Source: Bacteroidota bacterium (GTDB lineage: Bacteria; Bacteroidota; Bacteroidia; Bacteroidales; Dysgonomonadaceae). Taken from it: a stretch of 64,000 bases of DNA. The stretch is from positions 124,001 through 188,000 of the forward strand of contig JAFADY010000010.1 in NCBI GenBank assembly GCA_023424395.1, written 5' to 3'. The position numbers were made by a program, and so were the translations under genes. Positions 1 through 9,598 of this stretch are shown piece by piece; position 1 is the first letter of the stretch, and each line of letters opens with the position of its first letter. The notes under the pieces were generated by a model. The model made no database searches, was not told the DNA's origin, and saw only the letters and a program-made list of their open reading frames with translations.

Positions 1-429
1 CGATATGCTTGCGGGCGAATAACCCCTGAGTTGGGTGCTGGAAGAGAGCGGGTCGCGGATGAGTTGGATAAATTGATTTCCCTGAATGGTATTTACGTTT
101 TCGTCTTTGTATCTTTCCACATCAATTTCCAATGTGTCTTTGCGGAGAGACAGGTCGTAAAGAAATATTTCCGAGCCTTTGTCCGCCAAACGTACTTCGA
201 TAAACTCCGGTAGCGGATTATCGAAAACAACATCGTGCGGAATATGGGTATATTTCAGCGGAATTTGGTAAGAGCCTTCCACATCGCGTTGAAAAAACAG
301 CATCAACCAAAAAATAAATGCCAAAATAACAAAACCCAGAAAAATTACAAAATTCTTCCAGTTGAATGTAGAAAGAAAATTCGCAATTTTAGTTTTCGCA
401 TTTTTTGGTATGAATGCTGTTTTTTTCAT
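1..429 (-). CDS. YbbR-like domain protein, partial (5' part only)
   Basis: The minus strand is open from an ATG at 429 to the window edge, so the 3' end is missing. The translation begins MKKTAFIPKNAKTKIANF, followed by one hydrophobic segment (about residues 25-45, ending FWLMLFFQRDVEG) and then a beta-rich stretch (IPLKYTHIPHDVVFD, LPEFIEVRLADKG) typical of YbbR-like repeats in Bacteroidetes. The YbbR domain is known in CdaR, a regulator of the diadenylate cyclase in Firmicutes; the role here is not established. It starts 15 bp downstream of the yajC stop, in the usual Bacteroidales order nusB-yajC-ybbR, normally followed by coaE. The predicted topology is a single N-terminal anchor with the rest outside the cytoplasm. 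The family call rests on synteny and on the anchor-plus-beta pattern. Confidence 0.75.
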   Translation of the reverse strand, partial: MKKTAFIPKNAKTKIANFLSTFNWKNFVIFLGFVILAFIFWLMLFFQRDVEGSYQIPLKYTHIPHDVVFDNPLPEFIEVRLADKGSEIFLYDLSLRKDTLEIDVERYKDENVNTIQGNQFIQLIRDPLSSSTQLRGYSPASIS

Positions 430-444
430 ACAAACATTTAGAGA

Positions 445-744
445 TTAGTTTGTTGCTACATCGTTTGATGAAGCGTAAACCGATGTTTTTTCGAATTTCA
501 TTTTCACGCCGTCGGCAACTTCAACCAAAATCCAGGTATCGCCTATTTCGCGGATGCGTCCGTGAATTCCTCCTGCGGTAACCACTTTATCGTTCACTTT
601 CATGGCTTCGCGGGCTTTTTGCAAATCTTTTTGTTTCTTTTGCTGCGGACGGATCATGAAGAAATAAAATACGGCAATAATAGCCACCATCATCATCAGA
701 GATGTTCCCATGCCTCCACCGGCTGCTTGTAATAAAATATTCAT
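445..744 (-). CDS. yajC: Preprotein translocase accessory subunit YajC
   Basis: A 99-residue protein with one transmembrane segment near the N terminus (about residues 15-33) followed immediately by the family hallmark FMIRPQQKKQKD, then a small basic/beta cytoplasmic domain (VNDKVVTAGGIHGRIREIGD). YajC associates with SecDF and the SecYEG translocon at the inner membrane and is not itself essential for translocation. Length and architecture match the family. It lies between nusB, with its start 28 bp past the nusB stop, and the YbbR-like gene, and is probably co-transcribed with both. Confidence 0.95.
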   Translation of the reverse strand: MNILLQAAGGGMGTSLMMMVAIIAVFYFFMIRPQQKKQKDLQKAREAMKVNDKVVTAGGIHGRIREIGDTWILVEVADGVKMKFEKTSVYASSNDVATN

Positions 745-771
745 AAGGATAAGTTTTTAGGTGTTTTGAAA

Positions 772-1698
772 TTAATTTTTAAAAATAATATTTTCTTTTC
801 TTAAATGCGCAACAATCGCATCTAAAATTCCGTTCACGAAAGTTCCGCTTTTGGGCGTGCTGTAACTTTTTGCTATTTCAATATATTCGTTCAACGAAAC
901 ATTGGTTGGGATAGACGAAAATGTATTTATTTCTGCCAGAGCAACTTGCATAATTATCATATCCATGAAAGCAATGCGGTCGAAATCCCATTTATCGGTA
1001 TAATCTTCAATGAGTTTTCGGTATTTTTTTTCGTTTAAAATTGTATCGTGGAGCAATTTAAGTGCAAAATCCTTATCCTCGTTGCTCTTGAACATCGGCA
1101 GTAGCGCTTGTTCGGCACCGGCTTTTTCTGAAAACTGTTTGATGGTTTTCAACACGAAGGTTTGCACAACTTCCACATCGTCGTTCCAATAAATACTTTC
1201 TTCTTCCAATAAATCATCCAATGTTTCATTGGTGTAAATATGTTGTTTAAATATTTTTCTCCAGAATTCGCGGTCTACTGCATAACTTGTATCTGCATTC
1301 ACGGCATATTCCCGGTAAGTTTCCGAGGCAAGGATATCGTCGAGCAAATTTTTAACGAAACCCTCGTTTTCTTTCCACGACATGGGCCTTTCACCTAAAT
1401 ATTTTGCCAATTGTTTGTTTTCGGATAACTGCGCAGCAAATTTATTTTCGATTAACCGCGTATTGGGGTTCAGGTCTTCTTCCGAAGGAAGAAATTTATT
1501 TCGTTTGGTTTCAACGCGATTCTCATATGTTCTGGTAATTTCAACCATGAGAAGCAACAAGTAATAATAGAGATCGTAAGATTTTTGCAATCCCTGTAAA
1601 AGATCTTTTTCTGCATTCTGCAGGTCTTTATTCGTATTCTGATACCACGAGTAAACTATCTGAACAGTTCTGATACGAATTAAATTTCTATTAATCAT
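772..1698 (-). CDS. nusB: Transcription antitermination factor NusB
   Basis: A 308-residue protein, longer than the roughly 140 residues of E. coli NusB, as is usual in Bacteroidetes. The N terminus (MINRNLIRIRTVQIVYSWYQ) and the C-terminal helical domain (FDRIAFMDMIIMQVALAEI, then VSLNEYIEIAKSYSTPKSG and FVNGILDAI) are the conserved NusB parts; the middle is a lineage-specific helical extension. NusB with NusE (S10) binds boxA RNA in the rRNA antitermination complex. I chose the ATG at 1698 because the conserved N terminus begins there; the frame stays open for 17 more codons upstream, but those look non-native. A minus-strand -7-like box lies at 1725-1732, giving a short leader. Confidence 0.93.
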   Translation of the reverse strand: MINRNLIRIRTVQIVYSWYQNTNKDLQNAEKDLLQGLQKSYDLYYYLLLLMVEITRTYENRVETKRNKFLPSEEDLNPNTRLIENKFAAQLSENKQLAKYLGERPMSWKENEGFVKNLLDDILASETYREYAVNADTSYAVDREFWRKIFKQHIYTNETLDDLLEEESIYWNDDVEVVQTFVLKTIKQFSEKAGAEQALLPMFKSNEDKDFALKLLHDTILNEKKYRKLIEDYTDKWDFDRIAFMDMIIMQVALAEINTFSSIPTNVSLNEYIEIAKSYSTPKSGTFVNGILDAIVAHLRKENIIFKN

Positions 1699-1724
1699 TT
1701 TTTTGAATGAGCCTTTTGAGATTA

Positions 1725-1732
1725 CAAAAATA
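1725..1732 (-). promoter_or_regulatory. Candidate -7 box for nusB-yajC-ybbR
   Basis: The minus strand reads TATTTTTG, matching the Bacteroidetes consensus TAnnTTTG, 27 bp upstream of the chosen nusB start. A TTG-containing -33 candidate lies about 18 bp further upstream. Motif match only. Confidence 0.45.
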
Positions 1733-1843
1733 GAAATTTTTTCCGACAATCAAGCAGAAAATTCATAAACCCTTTATGTAGGTGGAAATCTATATAGAAC
1801 GATATTCGTATCTAAATAAAATTTTCATTCACTAAAAAATAAT

Positions 1844-1851
1844 TATCTTTG
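1844..1851 (+). promoter_or_regulatory. Candidate -7 box for the GNAT-parE-coaD run
   Basis: TATCTTTG matches the Bacteroidetes -7 consensus and lies 55 bp upstream of the gene starting at 1907, in the divergent spacer with nusB. The -33 region is only a weak TTTT run. Motif match only. Confidence 0.5.
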
Positions 1852-1906
1852 CGTTTTATAGAAATAAGTCAAAAAGTCTTCTAAATTAAAGCAAACCAAA
1901 GAGAAT

Positions 1907-3037
1907 ATGTCAGTAACCATAAAACAGGTAAATGATAAAGAAAATCTGCGAAAATTTGTAGATTTTAGTATCGATTTATACAAAGGGAATGAATATTTTG
2001 TTCCACCGCTCATCTACGATGAGATGGCAACCTTAAGCCGAGACAAAAATCCCGCTTTTGAACATTGCGAGGCTGCTTATTTTTTGGCTTATAAAGAAGA
2101 TGAAATAGTGGGCAGAATTGCATGTATCATTAATCATAAAGCCAATAACGTTTGGAACGAAAAGCAAGCGCGTTTCGGTTTTGTGGATTTTATTGACGAT
2201 GCCGAAGTGGTGAATGCGCTTTTTCACGAAGTTGAAGAGTGGGCGCGTTTTCGGGGGATGGAAAAGATTCACGGCCCCATGGGATTTACCGATTTCGATT
2301 ACGAAGGGTTGCTTATCGACGGGTTCGACCAGCTAAGCACAATGCAGACCATTTACAACTATCCGTATTATGTAGATTATATAGAAAGGCTGGGTTATAA
2401 AAAAGACCAAGACTGGTTTGAATATCTTATCCCGATACCGCGGGAAATTCCCGAGCGTTTTATGCGCGTAGCCGAGATCGTAAGGAAAAAATTTCGATTA
2501 AACGCCATAAAACTGGAGAACAAAAAGGATGTATGGCCTTACGCGAAGGATATTTTCCATTTGTTGAATCTTTCATACAAAGATTTATACGGATTTGTAC
2601 CTTTGTCGGAAGCACAGATTGATTATTACGTAAAAATGTACATCCCCATGTTGAGGCTTAATTTTCTGTCCATCGTATTGCGTGAAGAAGACAATAAGCT
2701 GGTAGGGGTTGGCATTGGCTTACCGAGTATGGCAAGGGCCTTGCAAAAAGCCGAAGGCAAATTTTTGCCGACGGGTTGGTTTCATCTGTATAAAGCATTG
2801 AAAGGCAAAAATAACGTATTGGACCTTATGCTAATAGGAGTTGACCCCGAATATCAAGGGAAGGGAGTTAATTCGTTAATATTCAGCCAATTTATTACAG
2901 AAGCAGTGAAGTTAGGATTTGAGTATGCCGAAAGTAACCCCGAGCTGGAAGTGAATACCAAAGTACAATCTATGTGGAACGATTTTGACGCCACGCACCA
3001 CAAAACACGCAGAGCATATATTAAAGATTTGAAATAG
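1907..3037 (+). CDS. GNAT-fold N-acetyltransferase-like protein
   Basis: A 376-residue cytoplasmic protein without a signal peptide. The C-terminal third holds a GNAT acetyl-CoA-binding motif A: LDLMLIGVDPEYQGKGVNSL, around residues 305-325, with the Q-x-G-K-G loop. The N-terminal part (EDEIVGRIACIINHKAN) resembles the opening strands of a GNAT fold, so the protein may be a tandem or elongated GNAT. Its length and the FTDFDYEGLLIDGFD region resemble the YghO-like group widespread in Bacteroidetes, whose substrate is unknown. It ends 19 bp before parE on the same strand and may share its transcript. No substrate can be assigned from sequence. Confidence 0.8.
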   Translation: MSVTIKQVNDKENLRKFVDFSIDLYKGNEYFVPPLIYDEMATLSRDKNPAFEHCEAAYFLAYKEDEIVGRIACIINHKANNVWNEKQARFGFVDFIDDAEVVNALFHEVEEWARFRGMEKIHGPMGFTDFDYEGLLIDGFDQLSTMQTIYNYPYYVDYIERLGYKKDQDWFEYLIPIPREIPERFMRVAEIVRKKFRLNAIKLENKKDVWPYAKDIFHLLNLSYKDLYGFVPLSEAQIDYYVKMYIPMLRLNFLSIVLREEDNKLVGVGIGLPSMARALQKAEGKFLPTGWFHLYKALKGKNNVLDLMLIGVDPEYQGKGVNSLIFSQFITEAVKLGFEYAESNPELEVNTKVQSMWNDFDATHHKTRRAYIKDLK

Positions 3038-3056
3038 AAAAGGAGTTTATAAAATA

Positions 3057-4919
3057 GTGACAGATTTAGAAAGAGAACAAGCCATTTTAAATTATAGCGA
3101 AGAGAACATAGTAACCCTGGAGTGGCAGGAACATATTCGCCGCCGTCCGGGAATGTACATCGGAAAACTGGGCGACGGCTCGTCTTCCGACGATGGGATT
3201 TACGTACTTCTCAAAGAAGTACTGGATAATTCCATCGACGAGTACCGTATGGGATTCGGCAAAAATATAGATGTTTCCGTGGAAGAGGGAGTTGTTTTCG
3301 TTCGCGATTTTGGACGAGGCGTTCCATTGGGAAAAGTAAAGGACGTTTCTTCCAAAATGAATACCGGAGCCAAATACGACTCTAAAGCATTTAAAAAATC
3401 CGTAGGATTAAACGGAGTGGGTATTAAAGCCGTGAATGCGCTTTCTTCGAAATTTTTGATACAGAGTTTTCGAGACGGAGAGACCAAAGCCGTTGAATAC
3501 GAACGAGGTATCGTTGAAAACGAGAACGGTTTATCAAAGTCGGAAGAACAAAACGGAACTCTCGTAAAATTTATTCCGGATAGAGAAATCTTCGGCGAAT
3601 ACAATTATCGCGATGAGCATATTGAGCCGTTGTTAAAAAACTACGTTTTTCTAAATACGGGATTGACCATTGTTTACAACAACAAGAAATTCAATTCAAA
3701 GAACGGCTTGGTCGATTTGCTCAATGAGAATTTAACCACGGAAATCCTTTACCCGATCATTCATCTGCAAGGCGAAGACATAGAAGTTGCCATCACGCAC
3801 TCCAATCAATACGGAGAAGAGTATTATTCTTTTGTCAACGGACAGCACACAACGCAAGGCGGTACGCATCTTTCCGCTTTCCGCGAAGCATCGGCGAGGG
3901 TAATTAAAGAATTTTTCAGCCGCAATTTCGAGTATTCCGATATTCGGAATGGAATCGTGGCGGCTATCAGTGTAAAAATAGAGGAACCGGTTTTCGAGTC
4001 GCAGACAAAAACCAAATTGGGCTCTCGCGATATGTCGCCCGATGGAGTTTCGGTTAATAAATACATCAGCGATTTCTTAAAAAAAGAACTGGACAACTAT
4101 CTTCACAAAAACCTGGAAACGGCAGATATCCTGCAAAAAAAGATTCTCGACTCGGAAAAAGAGCGCAAAGCCATTGCCGGAGTTACCAAGTTGGCGCGCG
4201 AAAGAGCCAAGAAAGCCAACCTGCACAACCGCAAATTGCGCGATTGCCGTATCCACTACAATGATAACAAAGGCAATAATCTGGAGGATACTTGCATCTT
4301 CATCACCGAAGGCGATTCGGCAAGCGGTTCCATCACCAAAAGCCGAGACCCCAATTTGCAAGCCGTTTTCAGTTTACGCGGCAAGCCATTGAACTGTTTC
4401 GGTTTAACCAAAAAGATCGTTTACGAAAACGAAGAATTCAACTTGCTGCAAGCAGCCCTGAACATTGAAGACGGCATGGAAGGCTTGCGTTATAACAAAG
4501 TTATTATCGCTACCGATGCCGATACCGACGGTATGCACATCCGTTTGTTGTTGTTGACGTTCTTCCTGCAATTTTTCCCCGATCTGGTCAAGAAAAATCA
4601 TGTTTATATTCTTCAAACCCCGCTTTTCCGCGTTAGAAACAAAAAGAAAACCTATTATTGTTACACGGAGGAAGAAAGGCTGGCCGCCATTGAAGACCTG
4701 GGCCCGAATCCCGAAATTACCCGATTCAAAGGGCTCGGTGAAATTTCTCCCGATGAGTTTAAGAACTTTATCGATGAAGACATGCGCCTCGACAGGGTTT
4801 CCATGCGTAAAGAAGACTTGTTGAAGGAATTGCTCGAATTCTATATGGGCAAAAACACGCCCGACAGGCAAAACTTCATTATCGAGAACTTAGTGGCTGA
4901 AGAAGAGGAAGTGGCCTAA
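3057..4919 (+). CDS. parE: DNA topoisomerase IV subunit B (ParE)
   Basis: A 620-residue type IIA topoisomerase ATPase subunit, starting at a GTG (3057) just after the GNAT gene. The GHKL ATPase part has LLKEVLDNSIDEYRMG, VRDFGRGVPLG and LNGVGIKAVNALSS. A transducer domain follows, then the TOPRIM domain with FITEGDSASGS and IIATDADTDGMHIRLLLL. It powers decatenation and relaxation of DNA together with ParC, which is not in this window. The GTG start is the only initiation codon next to the conserved N terminus (LEWQEHIRRRPGMYIG). The order parE-coaD-S41 protease is, to my knowledge, conserved in Bacteroidales. ParE rather than GyrB is favoured by the short length and this context. Confidence 0.93.
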   Translation: MTDLEREQAILNYSEENIVTLEWQEHIRRRPGMYIGKLGDGSSSDDGIYVLLKEVLDNSIDEYRMGFGKNIDVSVEEGVVFVRDFGRGVPLGKVKDVSSKMNTGAKYDSKAFKKSVGLNGVGIKAVNALSSKFLIQSFRDGETKAVEYERGIVENENGLSKSEEQNGTLVKFIPDREIFGEYNYRDEHIEPLLKNYVFLNTGLTIVYNNKKFNSKNGLVDLLNENLTTEILYPIIHLQGEDIEVAITHSNQYGEEYYSFVNGQHTTQGGTHLSAFREASARVIKEFFSRNFEYSDIRNGIVAAISVKIEEPVFESQTKTKLGSRDMSPDGVSVNKYISDFLKKELDNYLHKNLETADILQKKILDSEKERKAIAGVTKLARERAKKANLHNRKLRDCRIHYNDNKGNNLEDTCIFITEGDSASGSITKSRDPNLQAVFSLRGKPLNCFGLTKKIVYENEEFNLLQAALNIEDGMEGLRYNKVIIATDADTDGMHIRLLLLTFFLQFFPDLVKKNHVYILQTPLFRVRNKKKTYYCYTEEERLAAIEDLGPNPEITRFKGLGEISPDEFKNFIDEDMRLDRVSMRKEDLLKELLEFYMGKNTPDRQNFIIENLVAEEEEVA

Positions 4920-4984
4920 CGCGGCACGCGTTACGAGGTTCGGGTTTAGAGAAATTATAACAAATAATTGTAACAACAAATATA

Positions 4985-5485
4985 ATGGCACATACTGAAA
5001 ACCCCGCACTTCACACCCCGCATTCCGAAATAAAGAAAACAGCTCTTTTCCCCGGCACTTTCGACCCGTTTACAATTGGTCACGAATCTTTGGTGCGTCG
5101 CGGGCTCCAATTTGTGGATGAGATCGTTATTGCCATTGGGGTGAATGAATCGAAGAAATCCTATTTTCCTTTGGAAAAAAGAATCGAAATGATTCGACAA
5201 TTGTACAAAGAAGAACCGAGAATAAAAGTAGAAAGTTACGATTCGCTTACCATAGAATTTGCTCAAAAAATAGGCGCAAAGTTCATTTTAAGGGGAATAC
5301 GATCCGTAAACGATTTTGAATACGAAAAAACCATTGCCGATATGAATCGAACGATTTCGGGCATTGAAACGTTTGTATTATTTACAGAACCTGAACTTAC
5401 GCACGTCAGCTCAACCTTGGTTCGTGAATTGTTAAAATACGGCCACGAAGTCAGCGCATTCATCCCGAAGGGAATGGTGCTGTAG
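4985..5485 (+). CDS. coaD: Pantetheine-phosphate adenylyltransferase (CoaD)
   Basis: A 166-residue enzyme for the fourth step of CoA synthesis, transferring AMP from ATP to 4'-phosphopantetheine. The nucleotidyltransferase motif FPGTFDPFTIGHESLVRRG (T-x-G-H) is near residues 22-40, and the second signature LTHVSSTLVRELLKYG is near the C terminus. FILRGIRSVNDFEYE is also typical. The first 16 residues precede the conserved core and have no counterpart in most CoaD; translation might start later, but no better in-frame start is visible. It sits 65 bp after parE and 22 bp before the protease gene. Confidence 0.95.
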   Translation: MAHTENPALHTPHSEIKKTALFPGTFDPFTIGHESLVRRGLQFVDEIVIAIGVNESKKSYFPLEKRIEMIRQLYKEEPRIKVESYDSLTIEFAQKIGAKFILRGIRSVNDFEYEKTIADMNRTISGIETFVLFTEPELTHVSSTLVRELLKYGHEVSAFIPKGMVL

Positions 5486-5507
5486 GTTCTTCACTAAAAC
5501 AAAGACA

Positions 5508-7109
5508 ATGAATAAAAAAATAATAATAAGTTTAATCACTATAATATCTTCGTTATCAATAGCTTTCGCACAATTCCGCCCGAGTGTCGAAGGATTGAAA
5601 CTCGAAAGGACTTTACAGTTGATAAACAACTTGTATGTGGATGACGTAAATTCCGAAGAACTTACAGAAGCCGCTATTCGGGCCATGCTTACTCAACTCG
5701 ATCCTCATTCGCAATACTTGAATAAAGATGAGGTGAAAGCCATGAACGAACCGCTTCAGGGAAATTTTGAGGGAATCGGTATTTCCTTTAACATGGTTAC
5801 CGATACTTTATACGTGATGGAAGTAATTTCCGGCGGGCCGTCGCAGAAAGTGGGCATCATGCCGGGCGACCGATTCATCTTCGTGAATGATACGTTGATT
5901 GCAGGCGTAAAAATGAAAAACGAAGACGTAATCAAACGCTTGCGCGGTGCCAAAGGAACGGTTGTAAACATAAAGGTTTTGCGTAGGGGTGTAAAAGAAC
6001 TGATGGAATTCCGTATCGTAAGAGACCGTATTCCTATTTACAGCATCGATGCCGCTTATATGGTCGATGAAAATACCGGATATGTCCGTTTAAGCCGTTT
6101 CGGTGCAAGTTCGCTCGAAGAGTTTTTGGAAGCGGAAAAGAAGTTGAAAGCGCAGGGCATGAAAGATATGATCCTCGACCTCACGGGCAATGGCGGCGGA
6201 ATTCTCCAAACCGCTACCGATATTACCGATGAATTTCTCGGGCCGGGCAAATTAATTGTATATACCGAAGGTAAAAATCAACCCAAATACACCATGAACT
6301 CTACCTCTAAAGGACAATTTGTGAATGGGAATCTGGTGGTTTTGGTTGATGAAGGCTCGGCATCTGCAAGCGAGATTCTGGCAGGAGCCGTGCAGGATTG
6401 GGACAGAGCCGTTGTGGTGGGGAGGAGGACTTTCGGAAAAGGATTGGTGCAGCGTCAGTTGCCGCTTCCCGATGGAACGATGATCCGATTAACGGTTGCC
6501 AATTATTATACGCCCACCGGAAGAAGTATTCAGAAACCTTATGAAAGCGGCAAACCCGAAGATTACAACCGTGATTTCTTGAACCGATTGGCGCACGGCG
6601 AGTTTATGCACGCCGACAGCATCCAATTTCCCGACTCTTTGAAATATACCACTTTGGTGAACCGGCGCACCGTTTACGGCGGAGGCGGCATCATGCCCGA
6701 TTATTTTGTGCCGATCGACACTACTTTCACCGGTTTGCATCGCAACCTGGTCGGAAAAGGAATTATAAACCGGTTGAGTTTAAACAAGGTAGATGGAAAC
6801 AGGGCTGCGCTTTTAAGAGAGTATCCCAATGTTAGCCTTTTTAAATCCGGCTATCAGATTCCGGCGTCCTTTATAAACGAACTCAAGGAAATGGCAAAAG
6901 CAGATAAAGTGGAATGGAAAGAAGACGAATTCGAGAAAGCCAAACCACTTATTTTTACCCAAATTAAGGCTTTAATAGCCAGGGATTTGTATGATTCTTC
7001 CGCTTATTTCGTCATTATCAACGACGAGAACGATATTTTTCGGGAGGGATTGAGAATCATAAATACTCCATCAACCTACAATCGTTTGTTAAACGGTATT
7101 TCGAAATAG
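5508..7109 (+). CDS. S41-family C-terminal processing peptidase with PDZ domain
   Basis: A 533-residue exported serine protease (CtpA/Prc type). A signal peptide of about 21 residues ends in AFAQ. A PDZ domain (about residues 85-165, GIGISFNMVTDTLYVMEVI then PGDRFIFVNDT) precedes the S41 catalytic domain, whose Ser/Lys dyad motifs are both intact: DEGSASASEILAGA and GRRTFGKGLVQ. These enzymes trim C termini of periplasmic proteins. The C-terminal ~180 residues are a Bacteroidetes-type extension. The acyltransferase gene starts 8 bp downstream, so the two are probably co-transcribed. Confidence 0.93.
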   Translation: MNKKIIISLITIISSLSIAFAQFRPSVEGLKLERTLQLINNLYVDDVNSEELTEAAIRAMLTQLDPHSQYLNKDEVKAMNEPLQGNFEGIGISFNMVTDTLYVMEVISGGPSQKVGIMPGDRFIFVNDTLIAGVKMKNEDVIKRLRGAKGTVVNIKVLRRGVKELMEFRIVRDRIPIYSIDAAYMVDENTGYVRLSRFGASSLEEFLEAEKKLKAQGMKDMILDLTGNGGGILQTATDITDEFLGPGKLIVYTEGKNQPKYTMNSTSKGQFVNGNLVVLVDEGSASASEILAGAVQDWDRAVVVGRRTFGKGLVQRQLPLPDGTMIRLTVANYYTPTGRSIQKPYESGKPEDYNRDFLNRLAHGEFMHADSIQFPDSLKYTTLVNRRTVYGGGGIMPDYFVPIDTTFTGLHRNLVGKGIINRLSLNKVDGNRAALLREYPNVSLFKSGYQIPASFINELKEMAKADKVEWKEDEFEKAKPLIFTQIKALIARDLYDSSAYFVIINDENDIFREGLRIINTPSTYNRLLNGISK

Positions 7110-7117
7110 TATCGAAA

Positions 7118-8224
7118 ATGATTGCCGAGGATACTGAAAAAAGGTTTTACTTTCCTGAATTGGATGGCCTCAGATTTCTCGCCTTTTTCTTGGTTTTTAT
7201 ACACCATCATCCGTTTTTCGGCACCCAGCCATTCCTTACTTATTTCAAAGCATATGGATGGATAGGGGTGGATTTGTTTTTTGTTTTGTCGGCTTTTTTG
7301 TTTTCCAAATTACTCGTTAGAGAGCATACAGAAACGAATAAAATAAGTTTCAGGAAGTTCTACGTCCGGCGGTTTTTTAGAATCTGGCCGATCTATTTTT
7401 TATTTGTTTTCGTAATTATTTTATATTTATTATTTATAACCCGTGGGCTTGCAGGTAATGAGACGCTGAGAATTATTGGATTATTAACGTTCACCGATAA
7501 CATCATGACAACCATCCAAGGTTACAATACCCTGCCTTTTTCGCAACACTTGTGGACCATATCATACGAAGAACAATTTTACTTGTTCATTCCTTTTATC
7601 ATTCTTTCATTATTGAAGATGAATAAAAGGAGAAAGATCATTTTGTTAATTGCAGTAATAGCTGTGTTCAATTTAATCAGATTTCAATTCATTGCAACAG
7701 GCAACGCGCATCCGGCAGTTTGGGTTTTGCCTTTTACTCATTTCGAAGCTATAATCTGCGGAATCGTTATTGGATTTGGAGGATACGATTTTTTGTTGAA
7801 GATATTCAGACCTTTGGTTATATCTGCACTCGGTATCATCTTTTTCCTTGGGCTTGCTTTTTTGCCCTCTATTGTGGAAAATTCGTATTGGTTGGCAGTA
7901 AATTATACGTTTGTCGGGCTATCCACATCCTTGTTTTTATTCGGCACTTACAAAAGTAAAACGCTGAAAAATTTTTTCTCAAAACAACCGTTGGTTTACC
8001 TCGGAAAAAGGTCTTACGGATTATATTTGTATCATATTGCAGCTATAGAATTAACCGCTTATTTATTAAACAAGGCCGGTTACTTTGCCAATAATCAATT
8101 AATTTCTTTTATATTTGCATTAATAATCACTATTATTATTTCTATTGTTTCTTACAGATTTATAGAAAAGCCTTTTTTGAAATTAAAGAAACGCTATGAA
8201 GTAATAGAAAGTAGGCCCATCTGA
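7118..8224 (+). CDS. Acyltransferase family 3 (OafA/YrhL-like) membrane protein
   Basis: A 368-residue polytopic inner-membrane protein with about ten hydrophobic segments. The N terminus has family features: FPELDGLRFLAFFLVFIHH (catalytic His region), then GWIGVDLFFVLSAFLFSKLL and the Arg-rich FYVRRFFRIWPIYFL. HLWTISYEEQFYLF and the C-terminal YGLYLYHIAAIEL and YRFIEKPFLKLK are also typical. Such enzymes move acyl groups onto cell-envelope sugars or peptidoglycan; the substrate cannot be read from sequence. It lies 8 bp after the S41 protease, which does not by itself reveal a shared pathway. Confidence 0.9.
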   Translation: MIAEDTEKRFYFPELDGLRFLAFFLVFIHHHPFFGTQPFLTYFKAYGWIGVDLFFVLSAFLFSKLLVREHTETNKISFRKFYVRRFFRIWPIYFLFVFVIILYLLFITRGLAGNETLRIIGLLTFTDNIMTTIQGYNTLPFSQHLWTISYEEQFYLFIPFIILSLLKMNKRRKIILLIAVIAVFNLIRFQFIATGNAHPAVWVLPFTHFEAIICGIVIGFGGYDFLLKIFRPLVISALGIIFFLGLAFLPSIVENSYWLAVNYTFVGLSTSLFLFGTYKSKTLKNFFSKQPLVYLGKRSYGLYLYHIAAIELTAYLLNKAGYFANNQLISFIFALIITIIISIVSYRFIEKPFLKLKKRYEVIESRPI

Positions 8225-8276
8225 GATGACTTTAATTGGAACTAATATCTTATTATAAAATTTAACGTTAATTGTA

Positions 8277-9551
8277 ATGAAACTAATTAATTTATCTATG
8301 TGTATGTTTTTTTGTGGCGCTCTCTTGTTTGCATCGTGCCAAAAGCCCGTAACGCACAATGTGCTCACGGAAGCTGAAGTATCGGACGGTTGGGAACTTT
8401 TATTCAACGGAACCGACCTATCGGGTTGGCGCGACTACAACGGCGACAGCCTTACTGCGCCTTGGTTTGCCGAAGACGGAATGATCCAAGCCAGAGGCGA
8501 AGGCGCCGACGAGCACGGATACATTGTAACGGACAAACTGTACGAGAACTTTGAAATGGCATGGGAATGGAAAATTGCCGACGGCGGCAACAGTGGTGTA
8601 CTCTACCACGTGGTGGAAAATCCCAAATTTGCCGTTCCTTACGTTACCGGCCCCGAATATCAGCTGATCGATGATCTCGGCTTTCCCGAACCATTGGAAG
8701 ATTGGCAGAAAACTGCTGCCGACTACGCCATGTACGTAGGCGACTCGACTAAGATGACTATTAAACCTGCAGGAGAATGGAACACATCGAAGATAGTTTT
8801 CGATAACGGACACGTAGAACACTGGCTCAACGGTGAAAAAGTGATCGAATTTGAAGCGTGGACCGAAGACTGGTTTGCCCGCAAAAACAGCGGCAAATGG
8901 GAGAATGCTCCCGAATACGGTTTGGCCAAAAAAGGCGTTATCTGTTTACAGGATCACGGATCGGCGGCATGGTTCCGCAACGTAAAGATCAAAGAACTTC
9001 CGCGCAAAACCAAAGAAGTTAATCTGTTCAACGGAGTGGATTTGACCGGTTGGGAAGTGTACGGAACCGAAAAATGGTATGTGCAGGATGGCCTGTTGGT
9101 GTGCGAAAGCGGCCCCGATAAACAATACGGCTATCTGGCTACGCGTGAATATTTTGATGATTTCGACTTATCGGTAGAATTCAAACAGGAGGCCGACGGC
9201 AACTCGGGTATATTTATCCGTTCGTTTATCGAGCCGGGCGCTATCGTAAACGGCTGGCAGGTTGAAGTTGCGCCCAAAGGAAACGACACCGGCGGTATCT
9301 ACGAATCTTACGGACGCGGATGGCTTGTGCAGATACCAGACGAAAAAGAAAACATCCTCAAAGAGCGCGACTGGAACACCATGCGCATCGTAGTGAAAGG
9401 CGATAACGTGAAAACTTACCTCAACGGCCAAGAAATGGTTGACCTCACCGACGAAAAGATAGGTAAGGCGCAAGGCCGTATCGCCTTGCAAATCCATGAT
9501 GGCGGCGGCATTAAAGTACTTTGGAGAAACCTGAAAGTGCAGACTTTGTAA
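8277..9551 (+). CDS. Lipoprotein with two DUF1080 (3-keto-disaccharide hydrolase-like) domains
   Basis: A 424-residue putative lipoprotein. The hydrophobic N terminus ends in LLFASCQKP, a lipobox with Cys at about residue 21. Two consecutive jelly-roll DUF1080 domains follow, each opening with the family signature: LFNGTDLSGWRDY near residue 42 and LFNGVDLTGWEVY near residue 250. Each also has the EFKQEADGNSGIF / EWKIADGGNSGVLY strand. Some DUF1080 proteins were described as 3-keto-glycoside hydrolases, but most are uncharacterised. It has its own 52-bp upstream spacer and is followed by a perfect hairpin terminator. Double-domain versions are common in Bacteroidetes. Confidence 0.92.
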   Translation: MKLINLSMCMFFCGALLFASCQKPVTHNVLTEAEVSDGWELLFNGTDLSGWRDYNGDSLTAPWFAEDGMIQARGEGADEHGYIVTDKLYENFEMAWEWKIADGGNSGVLYHVVENPKFAVPYVTGPEYQLIDDLGFPEPLEDWQKTAADYAMYVGDSTKMTIKPAGEWNTSKIVFDNGHVEHWLNGEKVIEFEAWTEDWFARKNSGKWENAPEYGLAKKGVICLQDHGSAAWFRNVKIKELPRKTKEVNLFNGVDLTGWEVYGTEKWYVQDGLLVCESGPDKQYGYLATREYFDDFDLSVEFKQEADGNSGIFIRSFIEPGAIVNGWQVEVAPKGNDTGGIYESYGRGWLVQIPDEKENILKERDWNTMRIVVKGDNVKTYLNGQEMVDLTDEKIGKAQGRIALQIHDGGGIKVLWRNLKVQTL

Positions 9552-9598
9552 CAAACTGAGGGCGTAACTCGAAGTATCATCCTCAATAACAATATTGT